From NCBI RefSeq assembly GCF_002797535.1, contig NZ_PGFD01000001.1, positions 2,356,001 through 2,420,000 of the forward strand: a stretch of DNA of 64,000 nt. Direction: 5' to 3'. The translations under genes and the position numbers were made by a program. Source of the stretch: Chryseobacterium geocarposphaerae. Lineage in GTDB: Bacteria; Bacteroidota; Bacteroidia; Flavobacteriales; Weeksellaceae. Below the pieces are notes generated by a model that did not search any database, was not told where the DNA came from, and was given only the letters and a program-made list of their open reading frames with translations. Below are positions 44,913 to 53,319 of the stretch, piece by piece. Each line of letters starts with the position of its first letter. Position 1 is the first letter of the stretch.

Positions 44913-44925
44913 AATTGTTCCCAAA
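44913..44925 (+). repeat. Shared 13-base word near the right end (possible integrase arm site)
   Basis: AATTGTTCCCAAA, identical to 28490-28502, between the integrase start and attR, with TCCGAA nearby at 44932. Confidence 0.4.
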
Positions 44926-44981
44926 ATTGTATCCGAATTCTAAAAGATAAGCTTAAAGCAATAGGTCTGCAATGTCTTCGG

Positions 44982-45041
44982 GCATGTAGAAAGCTTATGT
45001 ATTGCTTGTTTGGACGAGGGTTCGAATCCCTCCAACTCCAC
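44982..45041 (+). repeat. attR: 60-bp direct repeat of the ssrA 3' end
   Basis: Identical to 28354-28413. It is an isolated copy of the tmRNA T arm and acceptor strand, followed by the chromosomal terminator that once ended ssrA. Confidence 0.95.
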
Positions 45042-45075
45042 AAAAAGAGGTTTTGTAATTACAAAACCTCTTTTT
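45042..45075. terminator. Displaced chromosomal terminator of ssrA, shared with the convergent nuclease gene
   Basis: A perfect 17-bp palindrome, AAAAAGAGGTTTTGTAA and its complement, followed by T on the plus strand. It directly follows attR, so before integration it lay directly after ssrA. It overlaps the end of the leftward gene at 45059 and can terminate both strands. Confidence 0.85.
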
Positions 45076-45544
45076 TCTTTTTCTTATTCTTCCGGAAGTC
45101 CCATGGGGAAATCGCGTTACTGTCTTTCCACAATCCAGCTTTTGAACTTCTAGCTTCTAATTCATAGTTCTTTAATTCTATATTTTTTGATGCTTTAAAA
45201 TACCACCATCCCCAACCTGATTTTATAATCTCAGCAGACAAATATTTATCTTTATCATAGAATATTTTAGCAACCGTTCGTTTGTACCGGTCTTTTCCTG
45301 TTCTGTAAAACATTACTTTTTTACCAAAAACCTGAGAACTGGTAAACTGTTTTGCATTTTTACCAAAAGCCTGGCCGTTTTCAGGACAATCCACTTCTGC
45401 CAGACGCAATGTTTCCTGCTGATTATTTCCTAAGAGAACAACTATAGTATCGCCATCTTTCACTTTAATGACTTTACCTTTCGATTGAGAAAACAGTAAA
45501 AGGCCACTTAACAACAGAATTACATAGACAAATTTCAACTTCAT
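45059..45544 (-). CDS. Secreted thermonuclease-like protein (SNase fold)
   Basis: A 161-residue protein with a signal peptide (about 1-19, ending in LFSQ) and an OB-fold staphylococcal-nuclease domain: GKVIKVKDGDTIVVLL, then RLAEVDCPENGQAFGKNAK, and KDRYKRTVAKIFYDKDKYLS. The catalytic R and E (R-L-A-E-V-D pattern) and the second R (DRYKR) are present, so it should be an active exported nuclease. The C-terminus is Lys-rich (KNKKKKKEVL) and encoded within the shared terminator palindrome. This is the first chromosomal gene right of the island. Confidence 0.85.
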   Translation of the reverse strand: MKLKFVYVILLLSGLLLFSQSKGKVIKVKDGDTIVVLLGNNQQETLRLAEVDCPENGQAFGKNAKQFTSSQVFGKKVMFYRTGKDRYKRTVAKIFYDKDKYLSAEIIKSGWGWWYFKASKNIELKNYELEARSSKAGLWKDSNAISPWDFRKNKKKKKEVL

Positions 45545-45558
45545 GATATATAAGGTAC

Positions 45559-46362
45559 CTATATTATTTTACTGGGTGACGAGCCATAATGTTTTTTAAA
45601 AGCAAATGAAAAATGAGAAAGATCTTCAAAACCGAGGTCCAGATATATCTCAGAAGCCATTTTCCCTTTTTCTAAAATCAGATAATGAGCCTCCTGCAAT
45701 CTTTTCTGAATCAACCATTTTCCGGGAGTAATTCCGAAAATCTTTTCAAAGTCCCGTTTAAAAGTCGCCAAGCTTCGGCCGGTAAGATATGCAAAGCGGT
45801 CTAAGTTAACATTAAAATGGAAGTTTTTATTCATAAAGGCTTCAATGTCTATTTTACCGGGTTCATTGAAATCAAATAAAATATTTTTTAATTCGGGCAC
45901 TTCTTCAAGTAATAAAATTAGCGCTTCTTTTATTTTTAAATCTACCAGTCTTGCATCAGAAAGCTTCCCTGAATCATAATAAAACAACAGTGAGTTCATA
46001 TAATTTTGAAATTGTACACTGTCATTAAGCAGACATAATGGTTTATTATACTCCTTCTTTTCCGATACTAAATTATATTCAATACTAAAATCTTTAAGAA
46101 TTTGTTGGTTTAAATAAATGGATAAGGACTTAAATTCTCCATCGGGAGGCGGTTGCTTAGTAAATTTCAACAGCTGATTTCTTCTCAGAAAACGAATTGA
46201 ACCATCTTTAGCGGAATAATCATGCAATCCGTCATTTAAAATCAAGTCGCCTGAGATCTGATAGCTCAATACATGATCAGACACAAAATGTTCTCCCTGC
46301 CGACTCAACTGAGTATAACAAGAAAACACAATACTCCCAAAATCTTCTCTTTTAGATTTCAT
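45559..46362 (-). CDS. AraC-family transcriptional regulator
   Basis: I start at 46362, giving 267 residues (MKSKREDFGSIVFSCYTQLS). An ATG at 46392 is unlikely because a TATCTTTG -7 box (46376-46369) would lie inside that extension. The N-terminal half is a ligand-binding domain (AraC_binding-like). The C-terminal half carries two helix-turn-helix motifs: NLDRFAYLTGRSLATFKRDF and EIYLDLGFEDLSHFSFAFKK, ending in the typical GSSPSKI. It neighbours the short-chain dehydrogenase, whose upstream region has two 16-bp direct repeats that are good candidate binding sites. Confidence 0.9.
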   Translation of the reverse strand: MKSKREDFGSIVFSCYTQLSRQGEHFVSDHVLSYQISGDLILNDGLHDYSAKDGSIRFLRRNQLLKFTKQPPPDGEFKSLSIYLNQQILKDFSIEYNLVSEKKEYNKPLCLLNDSVQFQNYMNSLLFYYDSGKLSDARLVDLKIKEALILLLEEVPELKNILFDFNEPGKIDIEAFMNKNFHFNVNLDRFAYLTGRSLATFKRDFEKIFGITPGKWLIQKRLQEAHYLILEKGKMASEIYLDLGFEDLSHFSFAFKKHYGSSPSKII

Positions 46363-46380
46363 GATATACAAAGATATGAA

Positions 46381-46405
46381 ATGAGACTGCAAAACACAGT
46401 CTCAT
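46381..46405 (-). terminator. Hairpin after the short-chain dehydrogenase gene
   Basis: A perfect 9-bp stem ATGAGACTG / CAGTCTCAT just past the stop at 46409. The T run on the minus strand is short, so termination may be incomplete. Confidence 0.55.
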
Positions 46406-46408
46406 TTG

Positions 46409-47305
46409 TTATTCCAGACTAATTCCTTTGTGAGCCAAATATTGTTTCCCATATTCTGTGTCAAAAATATTAACTGCGTCATCAGAATCGGTAGATATTG
46501 TCACACTCATCCATTTTTCGAATTCTTCTTTTCTTTTTTCGTCAGTTGCTCTTAAAATAGCTGCAGCTTCACTTCCCAACACCAAATGCAATGGAGGATT
46601 TTCATTTTCTACAACATCAATCATCACTTTCGCAGCCTTTGCAGGATCTCCCATTGGCAGAAACTTACCCGAAGTTAAATGTTGTTTCACCCCTCCTACT
46701 GTTGCTTCATACCCTTCAATATCTTTTGCAAAACTCATTGAGGGACCTGCCCATTCTGTACGGAAACCACCAGGCTGAATACAGGTTACTTTTATTCCCA
46801 AAGGAGCAACTTCTTTACTTAAAGATTCAGAAAACCCAACCAAACCAAATTTAGCCGCCTGATAAATTGAAAGTCCCGCATTCCCTACTCTACCTCCAAT
46901 AGAACTGATCTGCAGAATATTTCCCGCACGTTGTTTTCTCATATAAGGCAAAACAGCTCTCGTTACTTCAATTGGTGCATATAAATTAACTTCCAATTGA
47001 TTTCTTACCTGTTCATTCGTAAAAGCTTCTGCCGCTCCCGTAATTCCGAAACCTGCATTATTTACCAGAACATCTATTTTACCAAAATGACTTACTGCTT
47101 CTTCAACTGTAGCATAAATCTGTTCTTTATTCTGAACATCCAACTCCAGTGGTAACAACTGCTCAGGATATTGTTCAGTCAGTTCTTTTAACTGTTGGGG
47201 ATTTCTGGCTGTAGCCACAACATAGTCACCTTTTAATAATACCGCTTTAACAAGATTTTTCCCTAAACCTTTTGAGCTTCCTGTGATAAACCAAACTTTT
47301 TTCAT
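46409..47305 (-). CDS. Short-chain dehydrogenase/reductase (classical SDR)
   Basis: NAD(P)-dependent oxidoreductase of unknown substrate. I start at 47305 (MKKVWFITGSSKGLGKNLVK), giving 298 residues. Cofactor motif TGSSKGLG, NNAG in DVLVNNAGFGI, the catalytic S in ILQISSIGG, and YxxxK in YQAAKFGLVGFSE are all present. The Arg-rich region ATARN after beta-2 suggests NADP(H). An AraC regulator gene lies directly downstream on the same strand, and AraC-like direct repeats lie 55-93 bases upstream. This AraC-SDR pairing is common in Bacteroidota. Confidence 0.9.
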   Translation of the reverse strand: MKKVWFITGSSKGLGKNLVKAVLLKGDYVVATARNPQQLKELTEQYPEQLLPLELDVQNKEQIYATVEEAVSHFGKIDVLVNNAGFGITGAAEAFTNEQVRNQLEVNLYAPIEVTRAVLPYMRKQRAGNILQISSIGGRVGNAGLSIYQAAKFGLVGFSESLSKEVAPLGIKVTCIQPGGFRTEWAGPSMSFAKDIEGYEATVGGVKQHLTSGKFLPMGDPAKAAKVMIDVVENENPPLHLVLGSEAAAILRATDEKRKEEFEKWMSVTISTDSDDAVNIFDTEYGKQYLAHKGISLE

Positions 47306-47359
47306 TGTATTACTGATTTTTATTTGATACAAATTTCCGCCAATAATGACTGTACAAGG

Positions 47360-47398
47360 TTTGTTAAAAAGCTCAAATTCACTTTGTTAAAAAACTCA
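47360..47398 (-). promoter_or_regulatory. Two 16-bp direct repeats upstream of the SDR gene (putative AraC sites)
   Basis: TTTGTTAAAAAGCTCA (47360-47375) and TTTGTTAAAAAACTCA (47383-47398) differ at one base and start 23 bases apart, about two helical turns. AraC-type activators bind such tandem direct repeats upstream of the promoter. No other gene or RNA was seen in the remaining 47306-47594. Confidence 0.55.
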
Positions 47399-47594
47399 TT
47401 TTATTTCAACTCAGATCATTAATATATAGGATATATGAAGACTTCAAAATTTATTTTAATGAAACCCCAAGCAGCATATAAAATGTTAAAAATATAAACT
47501 CCTGAAAACTAAAACACTAAACTACCCAACGATAAAATAAGCACCTGCAAGCCACAAAAAAGACTAAAAAAATGTTTTATCGTAAAGAATTTTA

Positions 47595-47602
47595 TATATT
47601 TG
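47595..47602 (+). promoter_or_regulatory. -7 box of the acpP promoter
   Basis: TATATTTG matches TAnnTTTG and lies 33 bases upstream of the acpP start. The -33 position (near 47573) reads ATG instead of TTG. Confidence 0.6.
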
Positions 47603-47634
47603 CACCATCTAACAATTAAAAAAAATAATTTACT

Positions 47635-47874
47635 ATGTCAGACATTGCATCAAGAGTAAAAGCTATCATCGCTGATAAGCTTGACGTTGAAGAAACAGAA
47701 GTAACTCCTGAAGCTAGCTTCACTAACGATTTAGGAGCTGATTCATTGGATACAGTTGAACTAATCATGGAATTTGAAAAAGAATTCAACATTCAAATCC
47801 CTGATGATCAAGCTGAAAAAATTACTACTGTAGGACACGCTATCGCTTATATCGAAGAAGTAGTAAATAAATAA
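47635..47874 (+). CDS. acpP: Acyl carrier protein
   Basis: A 79-residue acidic carrier of fatty-acid intermediates. Serine 37 in [18 protein letters not shown] is the phosphopantetheine site. Length and sequence are typical. It is the first gene of acpP-fabF-rnc-IPExxxVDY-pyk, a conserved flavobacterial order. Confidence 0.98.
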   Translation: MSDIASRVKAIIADKLDVEETEVTPEASFTNDLGADSLDTVELIMEFEKEFNIQIPDDQAEKITTVGHAIAYIEEVVNK

Positions 47875-47907
47875 TATTCTTCAACAAAAAAGAAATTAAC
47901 AAAGTTT

Positions 47908-49152
47908 ATGGAATTAAAAAGAGTAGTTGTAACCGGGTTTGGAGCAATAACACCGATTGGAAATAATGCAAAAGAATACTGGGAAAATCTTGTAAAAGGT
48001 GAGAGCGGTGCCGCTCCGATTACTCTTTTTGATGCCACAAACTTTAAAACAAAATTCGCTTGCGAAGTAAAAAATTTCAATCCATTAGACCATTTCGACA
48101 AGAAAGAAGCTAAAAAAATGGATAGAAATACACAACTTGGGCTGGTTGCTGCTAAAGAAGCTGTTGAGCACTCAAGAATTATTGAAGACAATGTAGACAA
48201 AAACAGAGTCGGTGTAATCTGGGGTTCAGGAATCGGAGGCTTAGAAACTTTCGAAACTGAAGTTCTGGGATGGGCAAACACGGAAATTCCGAGATTCAAC
48301 CCTTTCTTTATCCCTAAAATGATTGCAGATATTACTCCTGGGCATATTTCTATTGAATATGGATTCCACGGACCTAACTATACTACTGTTTCTGCTTGCG
48401 CGTCTTCAGCAAATGCTTTAATTGATTCCAAAATGCTGATCCAGCTGGGAAAAGCAGATGTAATTGTGTGCGGAGGCTCTGAAGCTGCCGTTACAGCAAG
48501 TGGTGTAGGTGGATTCAACGCAATGATGGCACTTTCTACAAGAAATGATGATCCCAAAACAGCTTCAAGACCTTTTGACAAAGACAGAGACGGATTTGTG
48601 TTAGGAGAAGGAGCAGGATGTATCATTCTTGAAGAATATGAGCACGCCGTAAAACGTGGTGCCACAATTTATGCAGAATTAAAAGGAGGAGGTCTTAGTG
48701 CGGATGCACATCACATGACAGCGCCTCATCCTGAAGGTTTAGGAGCTTATCTGGTAATGAAAAATTGCTTGGAAGATGCAGGATTAACTGCTGATGAAGT
48801 AGATCACATCAATATGCATGGTACCTCTACTCCATTAGGAGATATTGCAGAATCTAACGCAATTTCAAAATTATTAGGAGAGCACGCTTTCGACATTCAG
48901 ATTAATTCTACAAAATCAATGACAGGCCACTTATTGGGTGCAGCCGGAGTTATTGAAGCTATCGCTGCGTTAGGAACTATTATTCATGGTATTGTTCCTC
49001 CTACCATCAACCATTTTACTGATGATGAAAATATCGACAGCAGACTGAACTTTACGTTCAATGAAGCTGTGAAGAAAGATGTAAAAGTAGCCATGAGTAA
49101 TACTTTTGGGTTTGGTGGGCATAACGCTTGCGTTCTATTTAAGAAAATCTAA
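47908..49152 (+). CDS. fabF: 3-oxoacyl-ACP synthase II (KAS II)
   Basis: Condensing enzyme of fatty-acid elongation. The 414-residue protein begins LKRVVVTGFGAITPIGN. The active-site Cys 164 lies in VSACASSANALID, and the two His lie in NMHGTSTPLGD and TGHLLGAAGVIEA. The C-terminal FGFGGHNACVLF is typical. It follows acpP by 33 bases and precedes rnc by 9. Confidence 0.98.
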   Translation: MELKRVVVTGFGAITPIGNNAKEYWENLVKGESGAAPITLFDATNFKTKFACEVKNFNPLDHFDKKEAKKMDRNTQLGLVAAKEAVEHSRIIEDNVDKNRVGVIWGSGIGGLETFETEVLGWANTEIPRFNPFFIPKMIADITPGHISIEYGFHGPNYTTVSACASSANALIDSKMLIQLGKADVIVCGGSEAAVTASGVGGFNAMMALSTRNDDPKTASRPFDKDRDGFVLGEGAGCIILEEYEHAVKRGATIYAELKGGGLSADAHHMTAPHPEGLGAYLVMKNCLEDAGLTADEVDHINMHGTSTPLGDIAESNAISKLLGEHAFDIQINSTKSMTGHLLGAAGVIEAIAALGTIIHGIVPPTINHFTDDENIDSRLNFTFNEAVKKDVKVAMSNTFGFGGHNACVLFKKI

Positions 49153-49161
49153 TTTTACTGA

Positions 49162-49926
49162 ATGGAGTTACAGAAATACTTTTCTAAATTCCTTCTCAAA
49201 CAAAGAAAAAGAAAATTAACGGAGAGAGATTATTTCCTCAGTACTGAACTTAATAAAATGTTGGGTACCGAGGTGCAAAATGTTGCGCTCTACCGTGAAG
49301 CTTTCTCTTTAAAAAGCTCTTCTAAAAATCAAGACAACACTAATTACGAAAGACTTGAATTTTTGGGAGATTCTGTTTTGGGTACAATTATCTCCTGTCA
49401 TTTGTTTCAGACCTATCCTAAGGCTAATGAAGGATATTTGACCCAAATGAAATCTAAGATTGTCAACAGGAAAAACCTTAATAAGCTTGGGGAAGATTTA
49501 AAACTGACGGATCTTCTGCAAAAGCAAAATTCGGTGGCTTTAGGGGAAAATATCTCCGGAAATTTATTTGAAGCCTTAATAGGTGCCGTTTATCTGGATT
49601 TTCAATATGATACCTGTAAGAAAATCATTTTGGAAAGACTTTTAACACCATCTGAGATCAATAAGCTTGAGAATAAAATTGTAAGCTATAAAGGTCTTTT
49701 GCTGGAATGGAGCCAGAAGAAAAAAGTTAATATAAAATATGAGACCTGCGAAGAAATCCAGGTCAATAAAGCTGTCGTTTTTCGTTGTCATGTCTGGTTG
49801 GGAGAAGAAAAAATAGCCAACGCTACAGAAACCTCCAAAAAGAAAGCAGAAGAAAAAGCAGCACAGAGAGCATTTTATATTTTAAACAAAAAAGAAAATA
49901 TACTTGGAAATCCAAAAACTTTATGA
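49162..49926 (+). CDS. rnc: Ribonuclease III
   Basis: Double-strand-specific endonuclease for rRNA and mRNA processing. The 254-residue protein has the signature ERLEFLGDSVLG (63-74), the second catalytic segment NLFEALIGAVYLDF, and a C-terminal double-stranded RNA-binding domain (YKGLLLEWSQKKKVNIKYET ... AEEKAAQRAFYIL). Its stop overlaps the next gene by 23 bases, indicating coupling. Confidence 0.96.
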   Translation: MELQKYFSKFLLKQRKRKLTERDYFLSTELNKMLGTEVQNVALYREAFSLKSSSKNQDNTNYERLEFLGDSVLGTIISCHLFQTYPKANEGYLTQMKSKIVNRKNLNKLGEDLKLTDLLQKQNSVALGENISGNLFEALIGAVYLDFQYDTCKKIILERLLTPSEINKLENKIVSYKGLLLEWSQKKKVNIKYETCEEIQVNKAVVFRCHVWLGEEKIANATETSKKKAEEKAAQRAFYILNKKENILGNPKTL

Positions 49927-50377
49927 TCTAGACGATATAGAATTTGAAGATATTGCCATAGGATTGGTAAGATTAGCAAAAAATATACCTGCTCATGAGT
50001 TTTTTTACAAAATAAATCAAAATAACAATTTAACATTCTCCAGAAAGCAAGATATGGTCTTTCACGGTGATTATTATGATTATTATTTTCCAAGATTTGA
50101 AGCTTATCACAAGTTTACAAAGACATGTTTTACTTTCATTTCGAATAAATCTTCAGAAAGTAAGCAAAAAAAAATACAGACAGAACTCTTCTCAGAAGAA
50201 GAAAACATTAAATTTTTATTAAATAATCAGGTAGATGTAGAATATATTCTGCATAGTTCGGAACAGTTTCCTGATTTTTCCGTAATTTTGCTCCCTGAAA
50301 ATCTTGTATTTCCAATTCAAGATTACACATTGAGTTCTGAGGAAGAACTATATCAAATTATCCAGTATTATGAATAA
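49904..50377 (+). CDS. IPExxxVDY family protein
   Basis: A 157-residue flavobacterial protein of unknown function, named after a conserved motif near its N-terminus; here that stretch reads IPAHEFFYKINQ, so the motif is degenerate. It is identified mainly by its size and its fixed position between rnc and pyk. Acidic, no signal peptide or membrane segment. It overlaps rnc by 23 bases and pyk by 8, so it is translationally coupled with both. Confidence 0.75.
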   Translation: MEIQKLYDLDDIEFEDIAIGLVRLAKNIPAHEFFYKINQNNNLTFSRKQDMVFHGDYYDYYFPRFEAYHKFTKTCFTFISNKSSESKQKKIQTELFSEEENIKFLLNNQVDVEYILHSSEQFPDFSVILLPENLVFPIQDYTLSSEEELYQIIQYYE

Positions 50378-51815
50378 GTATTTAAAGAAGACCAAAATTA
50401 TCGCAACACTTGGACCGGCTTCATCGTCGAAGGAAGTAATGTTAGGATTAATGAAAGCGGGAGTTGATATTTTTAGAATCAATTTTTCACACGCAGACTA
50501 CGATCTAGTTAAAGCAAACATCAAAATAATTAGAGAACTTAATAAAGAATATGGGTACTCTGTAGGTATTTTGGGAGATTTGCAAGGTCCAAAATTGAGA
50601 GTAGGTGTAGTAAAAGAGGGTTCTTATCTAAATCCTGGAGACATTCTTACTTTCACTAATGAAAAAATTGAAGGAGATTCTACAAAAGTATATATGACTT
50701 ACCAACAGTTTCCACAAGATGTAAAGGTTGGTGAAAGAATTCTGATCGATGATGGTAAACTGGTTTTGGAAGTTACTGAAACCAACCTGACTGATACGGT
50801 AAAAGCAAAAACGATTCAAGGGGGGCCCTTAAGCTCTAAGAAAGGGGTAAACCTTCCGAATACCAATGTTTCTCTTCCTGCTTTAACGGAAAAAGATATT
50901 CAGGACGCTAATTTCATGCTTGATCAGGAAGTAGACTGGGTTGCTCTTTCTTTCGTGCGTCATGCACAGGATATTATCGATCTAAAAGAATTAATCGATA
51001 AACACCCTAAAGGTAAATTCAAAACTCCTATTATTGCGAAAATTGAAAAGCCTGAAGGAGTAAAAAATATTGATGAAATCCTGTTGGAATGCGACGGATT
51101 AATGGTTGCCCGAGGTGACTTAGGGGTAGAAGTTCCGATGGAAGAAGTTCCTGCTATTCAGAAAACATTGGTGGAGAAAGCAAGATTCTATTCCAAGCCG
51201 GTAATTATTGCTACTCAGATGATGGAAACAATGATTAACAGCCTAACTCCAACAAGAGCAGAGGTAAATGACGTTGCCAACTCTGTATTGGATGGAGCTG
51301 ATGCGGTAATGCTTTCTGGAGAAACTTCTGTGGGGAGATACCCTGTTCAGGTGGTTGAAAATATGGCTAAAATTGTGAAGAACATTGAGATGACTCACTT
51401 TTACCAACACAAAAACGAACCGATTGAAAAAGATTATAACTGCATCGATGAAAGGTTCATTACTAACAGGGTTTGTCTTGCAGCCGTAAGAATTGCGAAA
51501 ACGACTAATGTTTCTGCTATTGTTACACTGACGCATTCAGGATATACAGCATTCCAGCTTGCAGCACACAGACCGAATTCACATATTATCGTTTACAGTG
51601 GAAATAAGAGAGTCATTACCATGCTGAACCTGCTTTGGGGAGTTCATGCTTACTATTATGACATGAAGAAGCCTACGGATGAAACGATTATCCAGGTAAA
51701 TATGTTGACACACAATCACGGTTATATTGAAACCGGAGATTTTGTAATCAACATCAATGCTACTCCATCATATGAAGGAGGAAAAACGAATACATTAAGA
51801 TTAACAACAGTTTAA
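50370..51815 (+). CDS. pyk: Pyruvate kinase
   Basis: Converts phosphoenolpyruvate and ADP to pyruvate and ATP. The 481-residue protein has KTKIIATLGPASSS at the N-terminus, FRINFSHADYD, the catalytic-site signature IIAKIEKPEGV, VARGDLGVEVP, and KPVIIATQMMETMI. The C-terminal domain is complete. It is the last gene of the acpP-pyk series and ends at a strong bidirectional terminator. Confidence 0.97.
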   Translation: MNKYLKKTKIIATLGPASSSKEVMLGLMKAGVDIFRINFSHADYDLVKANIKIIRELNKEYGYSVGILGDLQGPKLRVGVVKEGSYLNPGDILTFTNEKIEGDSTKVYMTYQQFPQDVKVGERILIDDGKLVLEVTETNLTDTVKAKTIQGGPLSSKKGVNLPNTNVSLPALTEKDIQDANFMLDQEVDWVALSFVRHAQDIIDLKELIDKHPKGKFKTPIIAKIEKPEGVKNIDEILLECDGLMVARGDLGVEVPMEEVPAIQKTLVEKARFYSKPVIIATQMMETMINSLTPTRAEVNDVANSVLDGADAVMLSGETSVGRYPVQVVENMAKIVKNIEMTHFYQHKNEPIEKDYNCIDERFITNRVCLAAVRIAKTTNVSAIVTLTHSGYTAFQLAAHRPNSHIIVYSGNKRVITMLNLLWGVHAYYYDMKKPTDETIIQVNMLTHNHGYIETGDFVININATPSYEGGKTNTLRLTTV

Positions 51816-51832
51816 TCAAAATATAATAAAAC

Positions 51833-51864
51833 AAAACAACTCCCAAAATAATGGGAGTTGTTTT
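51833..51864. terminator. Bidirectional terminator between pyk and the aldehyde dehydrogenase gene
   Basis: A 13-bp stem AAAACAACTCCCA / TGGGAGTTGTTTT with a six-base loop. It lies 18 bases past the pyk stop and 24 bases past the stop of the convergent gene. Confidence 0.87.
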
Positions 51865-51887
51865 ATTTTAAGTAAAATTGTATATAA

Positions 51888-53180
51888 TTAATTTCCAACA
51901 ATCGTCTTAGCCGTCACAAACTCTTTTAAAGCCAGTAAAGAAAGCTCTGTTCCATAACCTGACGCCTTTGTTCCTCCAAAAGGAAAACGGGGATCAGAAC
52001 TTGTCATTCTGTTAATATTTACCGTTCCGGATTCCAGATTTTCAATAAAAAATAATTGTCGGTCTTTATCAGACGTCCAGACAGAGTTTGAAAGCCCGAA
52101 AGGAATATCATTGGCCATCTGTAAAGCTTCCTCATCGTTTTTAGCAATCATTACCATTCCAAGCGGTCCGAAAAGTTCTTCCTGTAAGATGGGATTACCT
52201 TCCTTTACACGGATTAACCCCGGATTAAACTCAATATCGGAAATTCTTTCCAACGGAATAATAATTTCCGCTCCGTTCTCTAAAGCTTTTTGAAACTGCT
52301 TTTCAAGATCATCTGCTAAATCAGGTCTAGCCATACCGGAAATTTTTGTTTCTTTATCCATCGGATCTGCCGGAACGAATTTTTTATATTCTTCGATGAA
52401 CTTCGGAAGAAATGCATCTTCTATCTTCTCATCAATAATAAACCTTTTCGCAGCAACACACGTTTGGCCACAGTTTTGAAGTCTTGCCTGAGCACCTACT
52501 TCAGCAGCTTTTTCCAAATCGGCGTCATCCAATACAATAAAAGCATCACTACCGCCCAGCTCAAGTAAAGATTTTTTGATATTGAGTCCCGCAATTGAGG
52601 CTACTTCTCCGCCCGCTCTTCCACTTCCCGTTAAACTTACCCCTTTTACAGCATCATGTTCTAGAATTTCTCTTACTTCCTTATGTCCTACTTCCAGATT
52701 TTGAAAAATACCTTTTGGAAAGCCCGTTTCTAAAAACATATCTTCAATTGCATTTCCGCTTCCGAAACAAATGGATGCGTGTTTAAGAACAACTGTATTT
52801 CCCGCCAAAATTGCAGGAATAGCAAACCTTAACACCTGCCAGAAAGGAAAATTCCAAGGCATTACTCCTAAGATTACTCCTTTCGGAACGTAATGAATTT
52901 CAGAGTATTTATATTCGGAATCTACTTTTTCCGGTTTTAAAATATTTTCAGCATCCGCATAATAATTCATCATTAAAGCAGATTTCTCAACTTCTGCAAT
53001 CGACTGTGAAATTGGCTTATTCATCTCCGTGGTAATGATTTTACCAAATCTTTCAGCATTGTTTTTTAAAATTTCTGCAGCTTTTGCAATGAGCTTTTGT
53101 CTGTCTTCGAATGGTACTTTTTTCCATTCAGAAAATGCCTTATCTGCTGTAATAAGTTTATTTTCAATTAATTGTTCCAT
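51888..53180 (-). CDS. NAD(P)-dependent aldehyde dehydrogenase, succinate-semialdehyde type
   Basis: A 430-residue aldehyde dehydrogenase. The catalytic Cys lies in NCGQTCVAAKRF, the Glu in LLELGGSDAFIVLDDADL, and the cofactor region in VMPWNFPFWQVLRFAIPAIL. It is shorter than typical members (455-490 residues), mainly at the N-terminus, and resembles the Sad/YneI type acting on succinate semialdehyde; substrate is inferred from overall resemblance. It is monocistronic, and the 139 bases upstream (53181-53319) show nothing recognisable. Confidence 0.85.
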   Translation of the reverse strand: MEQLIENKLITADKAFSEWKKVPFEDRQKLIAKAAEILKNNAERFGKIITTEMNKPISQSIAEVEKSALMMNYYADAENILKPEKVDSEYKYSEIHYVPKGVILGVMPWNFPFWQVLRFAIPAILAGNTVVLKHASICFGSGNAIEDMFLETGFPKGIFQNLEVGHKEVREILEHDAVKGVSLTGSGRAGGEVASIAGLNIKKSLLELGGSDAFIVLDDADLEKAAEVGAQARLQNCGQTCVAAKRFIIDEKIEDAFLPKFIEEYKKFVPADPMDKETKISGMARPDLADDLEKQFQKALENGAEIIIPLERISDIEFNPGLIRVKEGNPILQEELFGPLGMVMIAKNDEEALQMANDIPFGLSNSVWTSDKDRQLFFIENLESGTVNINRMTSSDPRFPFGGTKASGYGTELSLLALKEFVTAKTIVGN

Positions 53181-53319
53181 ACTTTAATTTCTGTTTTTAA
53201 ATTCAACTGAATGAATTTATTAGCGCTCTTTCTCAAAGCACCATGAAAGCAACAAATTTTGTTCCTTAGGGATAAATAAAATAGAGATTTTCTCTATCGG
53301 AAAAATATGATTTTACCGT

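Larger units (their letters stand above)
28414..45041. mobile_element. Integrative element (genomic island) in ssrA, about 16.6 kb
   Basis: Bounded by identical 60-bp repeats at 28354-28413 and 44982-45041, with a tyrosine integrase at 43603-44898 reading inward from the right end. The DNA inside is visibly more AT-rich than the flanks. Cargo: Panacea antitoxin and partner, nuclease-STAND NTPase, polymerase-like protein, four small unknown proteins and a YobI-type NTPase. No conjugation, phage structural, relaxase or helicase gene was seen, so it is either mobilised in trans or a satellite-like defence island. Confidence 0.92.

Noticed and set aside
28414..45041. A prophage or a complete conjugative element.
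   Set aside because: No capsid, terminase, tail, relaxase or type IV secretion gene was seen; only the integrase is a mobility gene.
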